Shown in pieces: positions 1 to 10,473 of a DNA stretch of 64,000 nt (positions within the stretch are counted from its first letter, which is position 1; each line of letters begins with the position of its first letter). Below the pieces are notes generated by a model. That model made no database searches, was not told the origin of the DNA, and worked only from the letters and a program-made list of their open reading frames with translations. The DNA is from Diogma glabrata (lineage: Eukaryota > Arthropoda > Insecta > Diptera > Cylindrotomidae). The translations under genes were made by a program, and so were the position numbers. The stretch is taken from contig OY856187.1 in assembly GCA_963693315.1 (NCBI GenBank), forward strand, positions 117,593,166 to 117,657,165. Reading direction: 5' to 3'.

Positions 1-1
1 C

Positions 2-193
2 CCACAACGAAAACGAGGGTTATCACCAAAACTGCAAGCTGCATGGGAAGGACCTTACAACATTATAACCAAGTTGAATGACGTGGTTTATAGAATTAGG
101 AAAGGCCATCGGGGCAAAGCGAAAGTCGTACATTTGGAAAGATTGGCCTTATACAAAGGAGAGCTAGATCCTGTTCGGGACGAACAGGCTTAA
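2..193 (+). CDS. Integrase C-terminal end of Ty3/gypsy pol (partial)
   Basis: The frame is open from base 2 to a TAA at 191..193 and gives 63 residues. The segment GPYNIITKLNDVVYRI followed by KAKVVHLERLALYKG matches the GPY/F module and the VVHxxRL signature that closes integrase in Ty3/gypsy pol polyproteins. Integrase inserts the cDNA copy into the chromosome, and this module lies after its catalytic core. The catalytic DDE part, reverse transcriptase and protease would lie to the left of the window. The visible part has no stop or frameshift, so the element could be fairly young. Class assignment is firm; the clade is not. Confidence 0.85.
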   Translation, partial: PQRKRGLSPKLQAAWEGPYNIITKLNDVVYRIRKGHRGKAKVVHLERLALYKGELDPVRDEQA

Positions 194-204
194 GTGGAGG
201 GTAA

Positions 205-864
205 TGTTACGAGTGCAGAAAAATCTAGACGATTACAGAAAGATCTAAACGATTACGGTCACTTCCAGGAAAATAAAATCAACAAACAAGTTAATGAAAT
301 GAATATTGTTGTTGTTGTCTCTTCTTAGAAATAGGGTCAACATAAACGATTTTATGAATCAAATCAACATAACGTAAAATAATCGAGTATTCTAATGTTT
401 TCTCAAGGTTTCTGGAAAGTGATGTCGAATTATCTAGAAGTATTGCAGAAGGTATATAAGAAAAATACCTTTTGTAGTTTTTAATTAGTTTATTTTAAAC
501 CTGCGATTGTGAAGTTAAAAATTATAAAAGTGATCTTTAAATTAGTTTTTGTGTAAAGTTTTTGTAAATAAAGTTATAAGTGTTATTAAATAGAAATATT
601 TTGTGTATTATTTTGAACGTTGTGAATTGGAAATTTCTACAATAAACCGTTGGAGTTTCGAAGCTGTTGGAAGAATATTCTAGTCAAGAATAGTGTTTGC
701 TGTATTGTTTTCCTGTTGTTGTGGAACAATCAAGGAGTTGAAGACTTAATAAAACCTGGTGTTTGTGCTTACTAATCAGTGATCGAACTCAGGAAGAGAT
801 TGGGGATTGCGTTTATCGAATTGTGAGTTAGGCCAATTCGAAGAAAGTTTGGAAAAACGTAACA
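205..864 (+). repeat. 3' LTR of the Ty3/gypsy element
   Basis: The 660-bp LTR starts TGTTACGAGTGCAG and ends AAAACGTAACA, so the first and last six bases are inverted (TGTTAC/GTAACA). It contains a TATA-like box, TATATAAG, at 453..460 and an AATAAA at 567..572, as expected for the U3 promoter and the R-region polyadenylation signal. Alignment with the inverted solo copy at 56356..56984 fixes both ends. Confidence 0.9.
453..460 (+). promoter_or_regulatory. TATA-like box in the LTR U3 region
   Basis: TATATAAG lies about 110 bp upstream of the AATAAA in the LTR. An equivalent ATATAAGG-type box is present on the minus strand of the solo LTR near 56729..56737. It is a plausible retrotransposon promoter, inferred from motif and position only. 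Confidence 0.5.
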
Positions 865-1378
865 ATACTAAAAGCTAAAATATGTACTATCCTTAGTCTC
901 ACTTAACCCAGATATGTCTCTCCCAAGTCGAAAAGTTAATGTGTAAAGCGAAGTGGAGAAATCTGGTTTTCATTGTTTTAGTAGTTTAAGGAAATCTTGT
1001 TGGGATGTGAGACCGACACCAGTAGTTGATAAAATACAATGCCACGATTGCTTGGGAAAACACAGGGGTTAGAATTTTTATATATATTTTTATATATATA
1101 TTTTCCGTGGGTAACTGCCACAATTTAAAAATAAAAGTATTTTTTTCAAGTAATTTTTATTACAAGTTCATACCAAACAATAGCTCGTATAGTTTTATTT
1201 CCGTATTTAAACTGCAACTTAAATTAAAATTTAACAATTTTCTTAAAAATCAGTACTATGTACTGAAATAGTTTTAGAAATCAGTACCGCATATGTCTAT
1301 CAGTACAGAAGCTAGAAAATCAGTACTGCCTACTGATAAATTCAGTACGAATGGTAACTCTGTGTAAATATAATGAGA
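865..1378. other. Gene-free AT-rich stretch with a short AATCAGTAC repeat
   Basis: No coding signal was found. Between about 1247 and 1346 the motif AATCAGTAC or TATCAGTAC/TTCAGTAC occurs five times at roughly 20-35 bp spacing. The block lies directly before the hAT remnant and could be subterminal repeats of that transposon, but I cannot show this. Confidence 0.4.
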
Positions 1379-2365
1379 GAAGAATCAATAAAATTAGTGA
1401 ATTTAACAGGAAAAACAACGTTATGCATGGATTTAAAGAAGCATTGGAAACCATGAATATTGATATATAGAAGATTGTTTCCGTAACTACTGATGGTCCT
1501 CCAAGCATGGTTGGCAAAAACGTTGGATTCATTACACATCTCAAGCAAAACATTAACGGTCTATTAGTGGAATTCTATTGTATTATTCACCAAGAAGTAC
1601 TGTGTGTAAAAAAAGGATTGCAATCATTTTCAAAGGTTATGTCAATAGTGACAAATATTTTCAATTTTTTTTCTGTACGAGCGTCAATTCGCTGAATTAC
1701 TATCTGAAATTGATTCTCTTCTCAGTATTCAGGTCTTTTAATGTATAGCAACGTTCGATGGTTAAGCCGTGGTGTGGTTCTAAATCGCTTTGTTACTCTT
1801 CTTGAGGAAATAAAACTCTTTCTACTTGAAAATGGTGTAAATTATCCTGAGCTCACAAATTTGCAATGGTTAAATGATCTACTATTCTTTTGTGATATTA
1901 CACAACACTTTAACGAACTTAATAAGAAACTTCAAGGGCGTGGACAAATTGAATAGTTAATGCAATTAACGAAAACGTATGAAAACATTAAATTGTTTGT
2001 TTAAAAATTAGACAAATTATATAAATGATTTATATATGAAAACTATGACATATTTTCCACGTTTGCGTACACTGCTGTATTACCAATGTTTGGATCATCT
2101 TAGCCGTGTTCGATTTGACTGAAACAACTGAAGCAACTGAAAAATTAAATGCAATTGTTGTTGTTTTTTCAGTTGTTTCAGTCAAATCGAACGCACCTCT
2201 TATTTCTGTGAGCAGCTATTTTCATCATTTAATTACATAAAGTCCTTGGAAATAAATCATTTCGGGACAGAAACAACTGTCGCATGTGTGAAATTAAGGA
2301 CAACAGCATATCAACCAGATATACAAAAATTATCGTTTCAAAAGCAGCAACAAATTTCACATTAG
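1379..2365 (+). pseudogene. Decayed hAT-superfamily transposase (GTF2IRD2/ZBED-like type)
   Basis: Pieces of one hAT transposase appear in order in different frames. They are EESIKLVNLTGKTT (from 1379); VSVTTDGPPSMVGKNVGFI, with CIIHQEVLC and VTNIFNFFSVR (1480..1690); MYSNVRWLSRGVVLNRFVTL with FLLENGVNYPEL and DITQHFNELNKKLQG (1741..1953); and the C-terminal dimerisation end MFGSS, YFCEQLFSSFNYIKS, YQPDIQKLSFQKQQQISH (2085..2365, TAG). The family normally runs about 500-600 residues; here the N-terminus is missing, at least two frameshifts and in-frame stops (for example after NIDI) break the frame, and a 95-bp MITE sits in the C-terminal part. It is certainly dead. The subgroup is inferred from the TDGxPSMVGxNVGF and NVRWLSRG signatures. 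Confidence 0.85.
2103..2197. mobile_element. 95-bp MITE inserted in the hAT pseudogene
   Basis: The ends are inverted repeats of about 30 bp that share GTTCGATTTGACTGAAACAA and continue CTGAA. A 5-bp target duplication, TCTTA, flanks the element at 2098..2102 and 2198..2202. Removing the element and one TCTTA restores the hAT reading frame MFGSSYFCEQLF across the site, which proves an insertion into a hAT copy. It is too small to encode anything. The superfamily is not assigned. Confidence 0.9.
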
Positions 2366-3639
2366 TATTTTTTTAATTAATGAAATTTATTTTGTTTTCT
2401 AAATAAAAGTTTGATCAATGAAGTAAACACATATATAAACTATTTTGTTTTAATTCTAGTGACCCATGATTCTAAATTGAGAATCTTATAATTTTTTTTT
2501 GACCCACCAGCAAAAAAATGTGATCAAATGAGTTACATTTCTTCTATGCTGCAAGACATCAAGGTTATATGTAAGAGATGAGTGGTCATACTAGCATTGA
2601 CATATACGTGAGCTGGTTAAAGAATCTACCAACAACATCTTGTCAATAAACTTAGAAAAAGTAAGCGCGTAGGATTAGGATGTGGTCATCAATGCGCAAA
2701 ATAAAATTTTAATGAGTGATGCTCTCAAGCTGAGTTAAATTAAGGCAATTGAGGATGTTGAATACTTTAAATATAAATGCTTTACTCGAGTATCACCATG
2801 AGATAGACAACCTAGAATCGTAGCAAAAAATCTTATACGGAACAAAGAAAAGGAAAAGAATAAAAATTTAACAGTTTTTATTTTCAAATAAATCTGCTTA
2901 GAATATAAGCTCCCTTGTCTAAGTAAAATTTATAATTAATTTATGTCAGTAAATAATTCAATCCATTTCTATAAAAATCAATTTTTATTTGAAAAAACAG
3001 GGTCCTTGTTCTGTCAGCATAACATCAAACGATCTGTGCTAATCTAGCCAACTAAAGAACAAAGAAGGCATGATAAGATATTTGAGGAATGATGCATCCG
3101 GTTGTCGAGTAACGAATAACAACAACAATGCGATGTTGTTGTGGCAATTCTAGTTTTAATGTCAAATGCCAATCACCTACACTACAACTTGTAGCGCAGG
3201 CTTTTAACAGAATCCATACAGATAAAAAAATAGATGAGGTATAGATGATGTGTAGACAATGTATATACGATAATAACATTAGACAAAAATGGACGATAAA
3301 TAACATTAGACGATGTATGTTAAGACGTTAAATATGAAATGAAATTCTAAATGAAAAAATTTGGCTTACCTACCACATCTTGCACCTACCTATCGTACCA
3401 CGTTATGTCCTTACAGGTTATTCTGAATTTAAAAAAATACTGGATAAAAGCATTGAGCAACACACAGAAAAATAGGTTCTTACCTGTTAGCGACGATATT
3501 GTCACATGTGAATAAATTTGTGAATAAATTCTTGTCTGAGATCTTGTTACTTCAGTACACTACACTTACACGCTCTAAATTAAATGAAGAAAAGGCTAGA
3601 TATTTGCAACAAAACTGTTTTGTCAAAAAACCGCGTGGT
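2366..3639. other. Gene-free AT-rich stretch
   Basis: No convincing coding frame was found. The block TTTTTTTTTGACCCACCAGC near 2490..2512 resembles the 3' flank of hAT elements and may be the tail of the preceding remnant. The rest is unassigned AT-rich DNA. Confidence 0.4.
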
Positions 3640-4560
3640 GTTGACATTAGGTGGTAACACGAATTGGTTAAATCTTTTGTGATTTAAGCCGAGTGCCCTG
3701 AAACTGCTACATAACTCTTCCAATTCAACATTCAACACAGCAGCAGCCGCAACTAAAACTATTAGTATTATATAAACTCCATCAACGTTCAGCTACCGCA
3801 ACATCAGAAAAATTAACATCATCTCCATAATCAAGTGTCAGGTAGTAGACACTCCATTACCTGGACAACTCAACTCAGCAGCTACCTAAACTGGTGACCC
3901 CGACAAAAAGGATTTATTTTATTTGTTGTTAAATACATTATAGTTTTTGTTTATTTACAATACATGTGTTTATAAGGAAATTCTAATCGTAATCATCGTT
4001 TTGTAGGTCACAATCTGTGCGTTTGTTTTCGCAAACCAACACTCCATTACCTATTTGCCGTCATAACTAGAGATTTCACTTCGGATGCATGTGCCCAGAA
4101 TTTTCCGTAAGTCCATCAGAACCTGAGACAACTGCTGAATCTTCCGAACCATAAACCTTTACGGTTACACGAGACTAGCTTGAGGCACTTGTCGCATAAA
4201 AGGCTAAAACCGCTATCGTGCAAATGAACTTTGGAGGTACATCTTCTTCAAATCCTCCATCATATCCAACTCTTACTCCGTCTCGTCCACCATCTCCAGC
4301 TACAAATCCTTCAGCGACTACGCCACAAATTAACCACGTAACACCCAAAATTACTTCTTTCTGGTCTGAAGAACCTACTTTTTGGTTCATTACTTTGGAA
4401 GGGCAATTCTTGTTGGCGAATAAATCAAAGCCCAGGAAACTAAGTACGGCCATGTACTTCGTATGATTACTCCCACACTGGCGAGATTGGTGAATATCCA
4501 TGATTCATGCGGTTTCTGATCCTACCGCTCCTTTTTCTTTTTCATCTAACGAGGTTATAG
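3640..4560 (+). mobile_element. Degenerate Ty3/gypsy-like LTR element: leader and gag remnant
   Basis: An LTR/leader-like tract ends in CTGGTGACCCCGAC (about 3891..3904), a primer-binding-type sequence that follows the 5' LTR in several insect gypsy elements. It is followed about 320 bp later by a gag-like frame. LTR borders could not be set because there is no second LTR to compare. The gag frame is broken, so the element is dead. The primer-binding assignment is from recalled resemblance, not from matching a tRNA. Confidence 0.45.
4224..4560 (+). pseudogene. Gag-like protein remnant of a gypsy-type element
   Basis: From the ATG at 4224 the frame reads a Ser/Pro/Thr-rich N-terminus, then KITSFWSEEPTFWFITLEGQ and FLLANKSKPRKLST. 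This matches the start of insect Ty3/gypsy gag capsids, where a KxxPFWxxxPxxWFxxLExQF motif follows a disordered leader. The frame shifts near 4445: the continuing capsid-like text HVLRMITPTLARLVNIHDS lies in another frame and then meets stops before about 4560. Gag builds the virus-like particle that packages the element's RNA. No zinc knuckle or pol follows. Confidence 0.6.
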
Positions 4561-6734
4561 CACTTGTTTAACAATTTAAAGAATTGAAAGTACACAAAAA
4601 ATAACAAAAGAGGCACCAAAAAGTGAATAAAACTCTATTGAAGGCTTTATAGCCAAAAATACGCATACCTAGCTTATGACTTAATGGGTGCTAGGTGCTT
4701 GTAATACCTATTTAACTAATTTCAAAATAGTACGTCCGATCTCTTATGCTAATTCAATTCATTTGACATATTGAAGCTTTAATATAGGTTTTAGTGGCAG
4801 TTCGTCAGAACACGGCTTACAAAAATTTAGAAAATAGAAATACTAAATTGAACATCCTAAATTATATCGGTGAGAGAGAAAATTTAATGGTCTGAGAAAC
4901 TGTTGGCCGCCTTAAAACGTCAGAATTTAAACAAAAGTTCGATCTAATCCTACACAATATAAACATAAAACTTAAAATGTTTTAACTTTTAGGGGCCATG
5001 GAAGTAACTATCAAATGCAATAAAACCATCTGAAACAATGCTTGACATAAACCTAGAATTAAAGTTAGGCAGAGCATTCTGACAATGTCCTTAAAATTTG
5101 TACTAACAGTTGGGTAGGCTTCAGACTCTTGGAAACTACACTACACTACATAATTTAATGTGTGTTAACATTTTAAATGTACATATCGTTATATTGAGAT
5201 CGACGAAAGATATAACAGAAACATTATTTTTATTTGTAATGATTCTCTCATCCCAACATCAACTTATCGTTTATTTTGTTTATAAGTTAAATTAATATTT
5301 ATTTTGAAAGTCATATATGAAAGTTTTGTCGCCAATCGCCATACATTATTTCATATTTGTATGGTTTCATAATAAAACAATTGAATAATAAGTGAAGTGC
5401 ACATTTTTTAATAATTTAATGTTAGTAAATTGTAAGATATATTAAATGTATGTCTATAGAATACTTATCCCTGTTACATAAACGACACCATGTTAACCGA
5501 AAATCTGATGCATTGTCTTCTTATGTAAATTGTCTTGCATTTTCTTCATGGCAATTATCAAAAACCAATGAATCTTTTGTCCGACGTCATGTGCATATTT
5601 TTGAATTATTTTTTCTATAAACAGAAGCTAAGAGTGGGTGGAGGGTGGGAGTGATTTAAACATTCTAACTAAACCACTGTATAAAACTAAAATAATCCTT
5701 ATCTCCTTATCCTTATAATCCTTATATATGTTTGTATGTTTGTATGTTTGCATCAATGCCCGCGTTACGATTTGGCTCATATTTGAAATATCATTATAAT
5801 GGAGGACATAATATACGTTTTTTTATTTTTATATCGAAAAATTGAATAAAATTATAAATAATAGATATAAAAAGCAAAATATAATTTTAAACACCATGTT
5901 AGTTACCTATTCGATTAATACATACAACGCTGCAATCAGTTCTGCACTCATTTCTACCAGATAAACAAATTCCACGTTTTATTGGAATTATAACCATTAT
6001 CTGGTTTATAACTATAATTCACTAGACTGAAATTTGAGTAGCTTTATAATTATTTTTGTCAGCAATTATTTTTGATTGATTTGATTTTTGTATATATACA
6101 TATATATTATATATTATCGTTGTCCTAGAAAGACACCAACACTGTATCGTCTGTATCGTCAACTAAATTTACTTCTACTAAATTTACTTCTACTATATGT
6201 CTACAAGGTTCTAAAAATGTTTTTCATTCGTAGTAACAGTTTTCCTAGCCGCATAACACATGTATACAATACAAGAAGTCCAAACGTCTTTACTATGATT
6301 CGATGCAACACTGAAAGATTTAGAAGTCACTAATTTAAAATTTAGTCACTAATTTTACCATTTTCAATCTTTTGATTCGTTTATATGCACTTAGATTCAT
6401 TTATTTTAATAAGGAAAATAAATGCTGTGCTCGTAAATTGTAAATGTTATCTAGGATATTGTGGAATTATTTTGTATTTTTTAATATTTGTTTGAACACA
6501 TATTTGTTTAAGCATTATCGTTTAAAATGTAAACGTAACATGCTCCACTACAGAAATTATTTTCTAAAGGAGCCTCTTTATTTTCATATTTAAATTTAAA
6601 TCTATATTAAATGTAAAATTGTAATGAAATAAAGAAATAAATAAAAAATAAAATCCTGACATAAAAAAAACTATATATATATTTAAATAAAAAAGTTTTA
6701 TGGTTAAAGCCAATTTGTAAACTATTTTGGCAAA
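4561..6734. other. Gene-free AT-rich stretch
   Basis: Nothing recognisable as a gene. Short local repeats occur at 5692..5752 (CCTTAT repeats, then three copies of TTTGTATG), next to a more GC-rich CCCGCGTTACG. A TA-rich run lies at 6088..6115. ORFs here are short and without homology that I recognise. Confidence 0.4.
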
Positions 6735-6968
6735 TATTACTTATATAGGGGTAAGCCGGATCGGGTCGAGAGGGTATCATTGGAAAGGTCTTGACGAGAC
6801 AAGCTCAAAACAGGTTAAAAATTGCGGCGGTCTTGCCCCTGGAAAAAGTTGTGAGGGTTTGGTTTGAAAGTTTGGTTTTTTTCAGTGCATTTTTTTTAAT
6901 TTTTCACCTAAGTAGCCATGATTTTTATTGTCATAACTTAATCTAAAAGCGAAATAGAAAAATTGAAA

Positions 6969-7399
6969 ATGGAAGCACCGAAAATTGATTGGCGTGTACA
7001 AGCCGCGAAGAATAAATTGCAAGCGCGTAGACGCTTATTGAGCCGTTACGACATGGGACCATTTGGCAAAGCGCCAGAATATATTGTGAATAGTTTCTTT
7101 GGTGAGTCGAGTTACTTCAACCGCATACAAGTAGCTGCGTTTGGGTTCGGCAACGGTATTTCATGATCATTGGTATCCTTTCATGATCATTGAAATGGTT
7201 AGTTAAGTGGGAGAATTTCTCCCCAATTTCTAAAGAAAAGACAATCAAACTTTACAAGTTTTTCGAGAAACCAGTCGCTGCTGCGAAATACTTTACGTAT
7301 ATAGTACGAGAAAACAGAATGGAGTTCTTGAATGGTAATCTCCGAGTCAATCGCCTAAGGGTTCCTAACTTGGAGCTGCAGAAAGCTGTCGACTGGTGA
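6969..7399 (+). CDS. Unidentified protein of about 127 residues, two segments, inside the TIR element
   Basis: I do not recognise this protein. Segment 1 starts at ATG 6969 (MEAPKIDWRVQAAKNKLQAR) and runs open to 7166. Segment 2 (WLVKWENFSPISKEKTIKLY) runs from about 7193 to TGA 7399 in another frame. They can be joined in frame by a 47-nt GT-AG intron, 7156..7202 (AACG|GTATTT to GGTTAG|TT). That length is very short for an insect intron, so a frameshift is equally possible; a 14-bp direct repeat, TTTCATGATCATTG, lies at the join. The product is basic, has no membrane segment and has an aromatic-rich middle (NSFFGESSYFNRIQVAAFGF). An AATAAA follows at about 7419. Base composition is less AT-rich than the surroundings. 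Confidence 0.45.
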
Positions 7400-7487
7400 A
7401 AAAAAAATCATAAATTCAAAATAAACCTGCATATATACTAATAAATCTTTTAAAATTCATTCGTTTATTATATTTTTATTTAACAGA

Positions 7488-7563
7488 AAGGGATAAACTT
7501 TGGGCGTGTCAAATGAAAGTGAGCAGAATGGGATAAACTTTGGGAGTGTCAGTTAAAAGTGAA
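7488..7563 (+). repeat. Two-copy direct repeat between convergent ORFs of the TIR element
   Basis: GGGATAAACTTTGGG(C/A)GTGTCA occurs twice, about 40 bp apart, followed each time by A/T-rich AAAGTGA. It lies between the end of the plus-strand ORF and the end of the minus-strand open tail. Confidence 0.7.
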
Positions 7564-7611
7564 AAATTATTATAGATTAAGTAAAGAAGGAAAATTCATT
7601 GTTCAAATCCT

Positions 7612-7698
7612 TTATTCGAGGTCTGAATCATCAAAAGTTGCTGGGTCTGGCAGTAGCAAAGATTCAATTGATTTTCCAGGGTACAAGGCACCTGCTAT
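7612..7698 (-). CDS. Possible last exon of a minus-strand gene in the TIR element
   Basis: Reading leftward, TTTTGTTAG at 7699..7707 looks like a splice acceptor. It is followed by 28 open codons (IAGALYPGKSIESLLLPDPA then TFDDSDLE) and a TAA. The stop overlaps an AATAAA at 7616..7611. The acidic end and overlapping polyadenylation signal suggest a true 3' terminus of a gene converging on the plus-strand ORF. The region upstream in the same frame (for example TEFFPDSWV) is broken by stops, so this may be a pseudogene tail. No family recognised. Confidence 0.35.
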   Translation of the reverse strand: MAGALYPGKSIESLLLPDPATFDDSDLE

Positions 7699-7959
7699 CT
7701 AACAAAACTGTCATACCCAACTATCTGGAAAAAACTCAGTTTTGAATTTTCAAAAAAAGTTCCACAGCGAAAATCCACGTGCGTCTTGCATGGTTGTGCT
7801 TTTCTCTTGAGTTTTTGAACTTTGTCGACCCGCTTCGCCTTACCCCCATATAAGTAATACTACCCCTTTTCGCGTATGGTAGAAATATAAATCGCACATG
7901 GCTGAACATTTTTTTCGCCTAATATGCCAGAAAAACGCAAATATGGATTTCACAGCAGA

Positions 7960-9165
7960 AATTTACGAAATCACGAACATAAACAAAATTGTCAATCAAT
8001 TGAAAATGCCATCCTCGAATCGATCTGCTTTTGCAGCTTCGTGAGATATGGAATTGTATCGTGAACAAAATTACAACACGGATGATCTTTTGTCGTATGT
8101 GCAATCAAATATTGGATTGTGAAAAAGTTGTTAAAGATATTTTCTTGTTAGATGCAGCAGTAGAAAATGGTAAAACGTTCCTAATTAGCTTGATTGAAGT
8201 AACAATCCGGTTCCAAATGACATAACCTTTCCGGAATAGTTGGGACATTGTAATCGCAACTGCTTATTGCAATTTGAAATTGCCATTCATTGAAACTTCT
8301 ACGTGCCACATTTCCTAAGCATCTGGTATGGGACCTTTGCAGAAATGCAAATCTATTGTTTAATATGAATGCACAATGGTGCAGAGAGATCGTTTGAAAC
8401 TCTATATTGATCATTTCAAGATTTGAGTGCAAACATCAAGCAATAATGAGAACGTGTTAATATTGCTTGCAGATGATTTCAGGCCAACATCCTAATCCAA
8501 AATTTCTCAATCGAGACCAGCGGACAAAATAAATGCTTTGCCTACTTTATGGTAAAACATAAAGGCGTTTAAATTAATTACAAATATGCGTGTGCAAAAT
8601 GATCAAACAGATAAGATATTGTCACAATGCCTAGAAATTGGGAACAGAAAGGTTAACCTGACCTCTGGATGAATTTCATTGCTTCACAACTTCTGCAATT
8701 TAATGACATCAAAAAATTTGTTTCAAAAGTATTCTAATTATAAGAATCAAAATTGGTGGAGGGACCAAACTATTCTTGTGGCTAAGAACAAAGACGTCTA
8801 TGAACTTAAAAATATTATCAAGTCTAACATTCAAAGCGAGCGAGGTAAATGCAGCTTTAGGTGATACTGTTTTCCATGCATGATACAGCATGGTGTTTAA
8901 ATATAGTACAGAATTTGAATTCACTAAAAATGGCAAAAATACACCACACGCCCTGCAATTGATTGAATTGACTGATCACGTACTGCAATTGAAGATTATC
9001 ATAGTGTGATTATCATATCAACCAAAAATTAATGACATCGTAGAAGCTACAATATTGATGGAGTTTTTTAAAGATAAAGATGTTGTCATTGCTCGCATTC
9101 CTATAATTCTAACGGCTAATCTAATTTAATTTAAAAGGTTGCTATTCTAATTTCGATTCTTGAAG
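7960..9165 (+). pseudogene. Decayed Helitron RepHel helicase domain
   Basis: Fragments in order match the Pif1-like SF1 helicase half of Helitron RepHel. They are MELYREQNYNTDDLLSYVQS (about 8047), FLLDAAVENGKTFLISLIEV (about 8140), LKLPF with a CHIS remnant (about 8270), ILLADDFRPTS (about 8459), NMRVQNDQTDKILSQCLEIG (about 8586), LLHNFCNLMTSKNLFQKY (8679), NWWRDQTILVAKNKDVYELK (about 8750), STEFEFTKNGKN (about 8905), PKINDIVEATILMEFFKDKD and VVIARIPIILTANL (9020..9125). The Walker A loop is damaged: VENGKTF where GGTGKTF is expected. Several stops and frameshifts make it non-functional. The Rep nuclease part and the element ends were not found. Confidence 0.85.
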
Positions 9166-9429
9166 TTTCGGCTATTATGCTTGATACATAGTTATTAAAA
9201 CTTTATAAACAAATTTATTATGATTACAGTGAAATTTATTTGCAGCAAAATGTGAAAGTTTGAGAATTGCTATTTAAATGTTTACAAAGAAGTAATATTA
9301 GAAATGAATAGAATCAGCAACGAGGAAATGATTTAGTGACTAAATTACATGACCTAAAGTCAGTGACTCACTTTTGTAATTCTTAATTCTTATTACACAA
9401 CACATTTTATTACAATAATGAATGAATGA

Positions 9430-9985
9430 ATTAATTTTGATTTTTATGTTTTATATGATTTTTCGATGTAATGAATTATTCATTATATCGAAAATTTTCG
9501 ATGTTATTATACTTCGATAATATGATTTTTTATTCCATTTTATGAATTTCGATCATTTTATTTTTCGATTTTATGAATTAAATTTTCTATTATGTAATTT
9601 TCGGTTGTGAAATATTTTGATGCAATGACTTTTCGACGAAATGAAGTTTCGGTGATTTGATACTTCGATCTAATGATTTTTCAATTTCAAAATCACCAGA
9701 TGATATGAAATTCGGTGGTATGAATTTTCGGTTCTATGACACGATTCGATGATTTGATTTTTCGATGTTATGATACGGACTCTATAAAAGACAAAAGACT
9801 AGATTAAAGACCGTATCAAACTCCGCAACATAACATTTAAAAATCAGTACATCGAAAAAAAGCGGTGTAACGATCTTTCGGTGTTATGAATTTCGATGTT
9901 GTGATTTTCGGTTGTTTGATTCTTGGATAGTATGATTTTTATTTTTCGATTTATTGATATTTAGATGAATAAATAAATTTCAGTT
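9430..9985 (+). repeat. Degenerate short-period array of TTTTCGATNNTATGA
   Basis: The motif TTCGATGTTATGAT and variants (TTCGGTGATTTGATA, TTCGATTTTATGAAT, TTCGGTTCTATGACA) recurs at about 15-25 bp spacing over 9430..9780 and again over 9875..9970. It is interrupted by about 95 bp of unrelated sequence. It resembles a diverged minisatellite rather than a coding region. Confidence 0.7.
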
Positions 9986-10258
9986 CCATTTTTTTCAAGA
10001 AATAAAATTGGGTGAAAAGAAACGAAATTTATGCAAAATGTTCAAGTGCTACTAATTAATTATTAATTTAAACAAGATATGTACTACAAAGATTTATTAC
10101 CTTGATACATTGACGGCGCCACTCACTTTTATATCAATATCTTTAATTAATTTATTGTTTATTGTTTTTATTTATAATGTTTTATTAGTTATTCGCAAAG
10201 TAGTGTATAAATATACGTTTAGTATAATATTTAAATAATGATTAAAAAAACTTTTTCT

Positions 10259-10473
10259 TAATTTTTTTAAAACAATTACAAACACCATTTATTATTCACT
10301 TATTTTTATTATTTTTATATTTATTCTACCGGTTTCGATTTTCAAAAAAAATTACAATTCAATTGCAAAATATTTTCCAGTCGATGATTTTTTGTAAATC
10401 GAAACTGGTAGAATAAATATAAAAAAGTAAGTGAATAATAATAAATAGTGTTTGTAATTATTTTAAAAAAATT
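10259..10473. repeat. Palindromic foldback repeat (MITE-like)
   Basis: The left arm, 10259..10340, and the right arm, 10396..10473, are near-complementary. The outer part is AATTACAAACACCATTTATT and the inner part TTATTCTACCGGTTTCGATT against its complement. They are separated by a loop of about 55 bp. No target duplication is obvious. The inner CGAAAC next to a hairpin resembles the pattern seen at 48.3 and 62.0 kb. Confidence 0.7.

Larger units (their letters stand above)
1..864 (+). mobile_element. 3' end of a Ty3/gypsy-type LTR retrotransposon (pol tail plus 3' LTR)
   Basis: This is the right-hand end of an LTR retrotransposon whose 5' part lies outside the window. The end of the integrase frame (2..193) is followed by a purine-rich tract (AGTGGAGGG, about 193..201) and then an LTR at 205..864 bounded by TGTTAC and GTAACA. 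The same LTR occurs as a solo copy at 56356..56984 and as a half copy at 48975..49312. A target duplication cannot be tested because the 5' LTR is not visible. The solo copy has ATAT duplications, like 17.6/297-type elements that target TATA-like sites. Confidence 0.9.
6735..7859. mobile_element. TIR-bounded DNA element of about 1.1 kb with unidentified ORFs
   Basis: Imperfect terminal inverted repeats of about 33-35 bp face each other: TTACTTATATAGGGGTAAG from 6737 onward and, on the opposite strand, TTACTTATATGGGGGTAAGG reading in from 7857. Both continue into a CGGGTCGA block. A TA dinucleotide sits directly outside each repeat (6735..6736 and 7858..7859), consistent with a TA target duplication. 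Inside are a plus-strand coding region (6969..7399), a pair of 38-bp-spaced direct repeats (7488..7563) and a minus-strand open tail (7698..7612). I recognise no transposase. It may be a non-autonomous or cargo-bearing element, or a decayed one. Confidence 0.7.

Noticed and set aside
4175..4501. 108-codon minus-strand ORF
   Set aside because: Antisense shadow of the gag-like frame at 4224..4466, which has recognisable capsid text.
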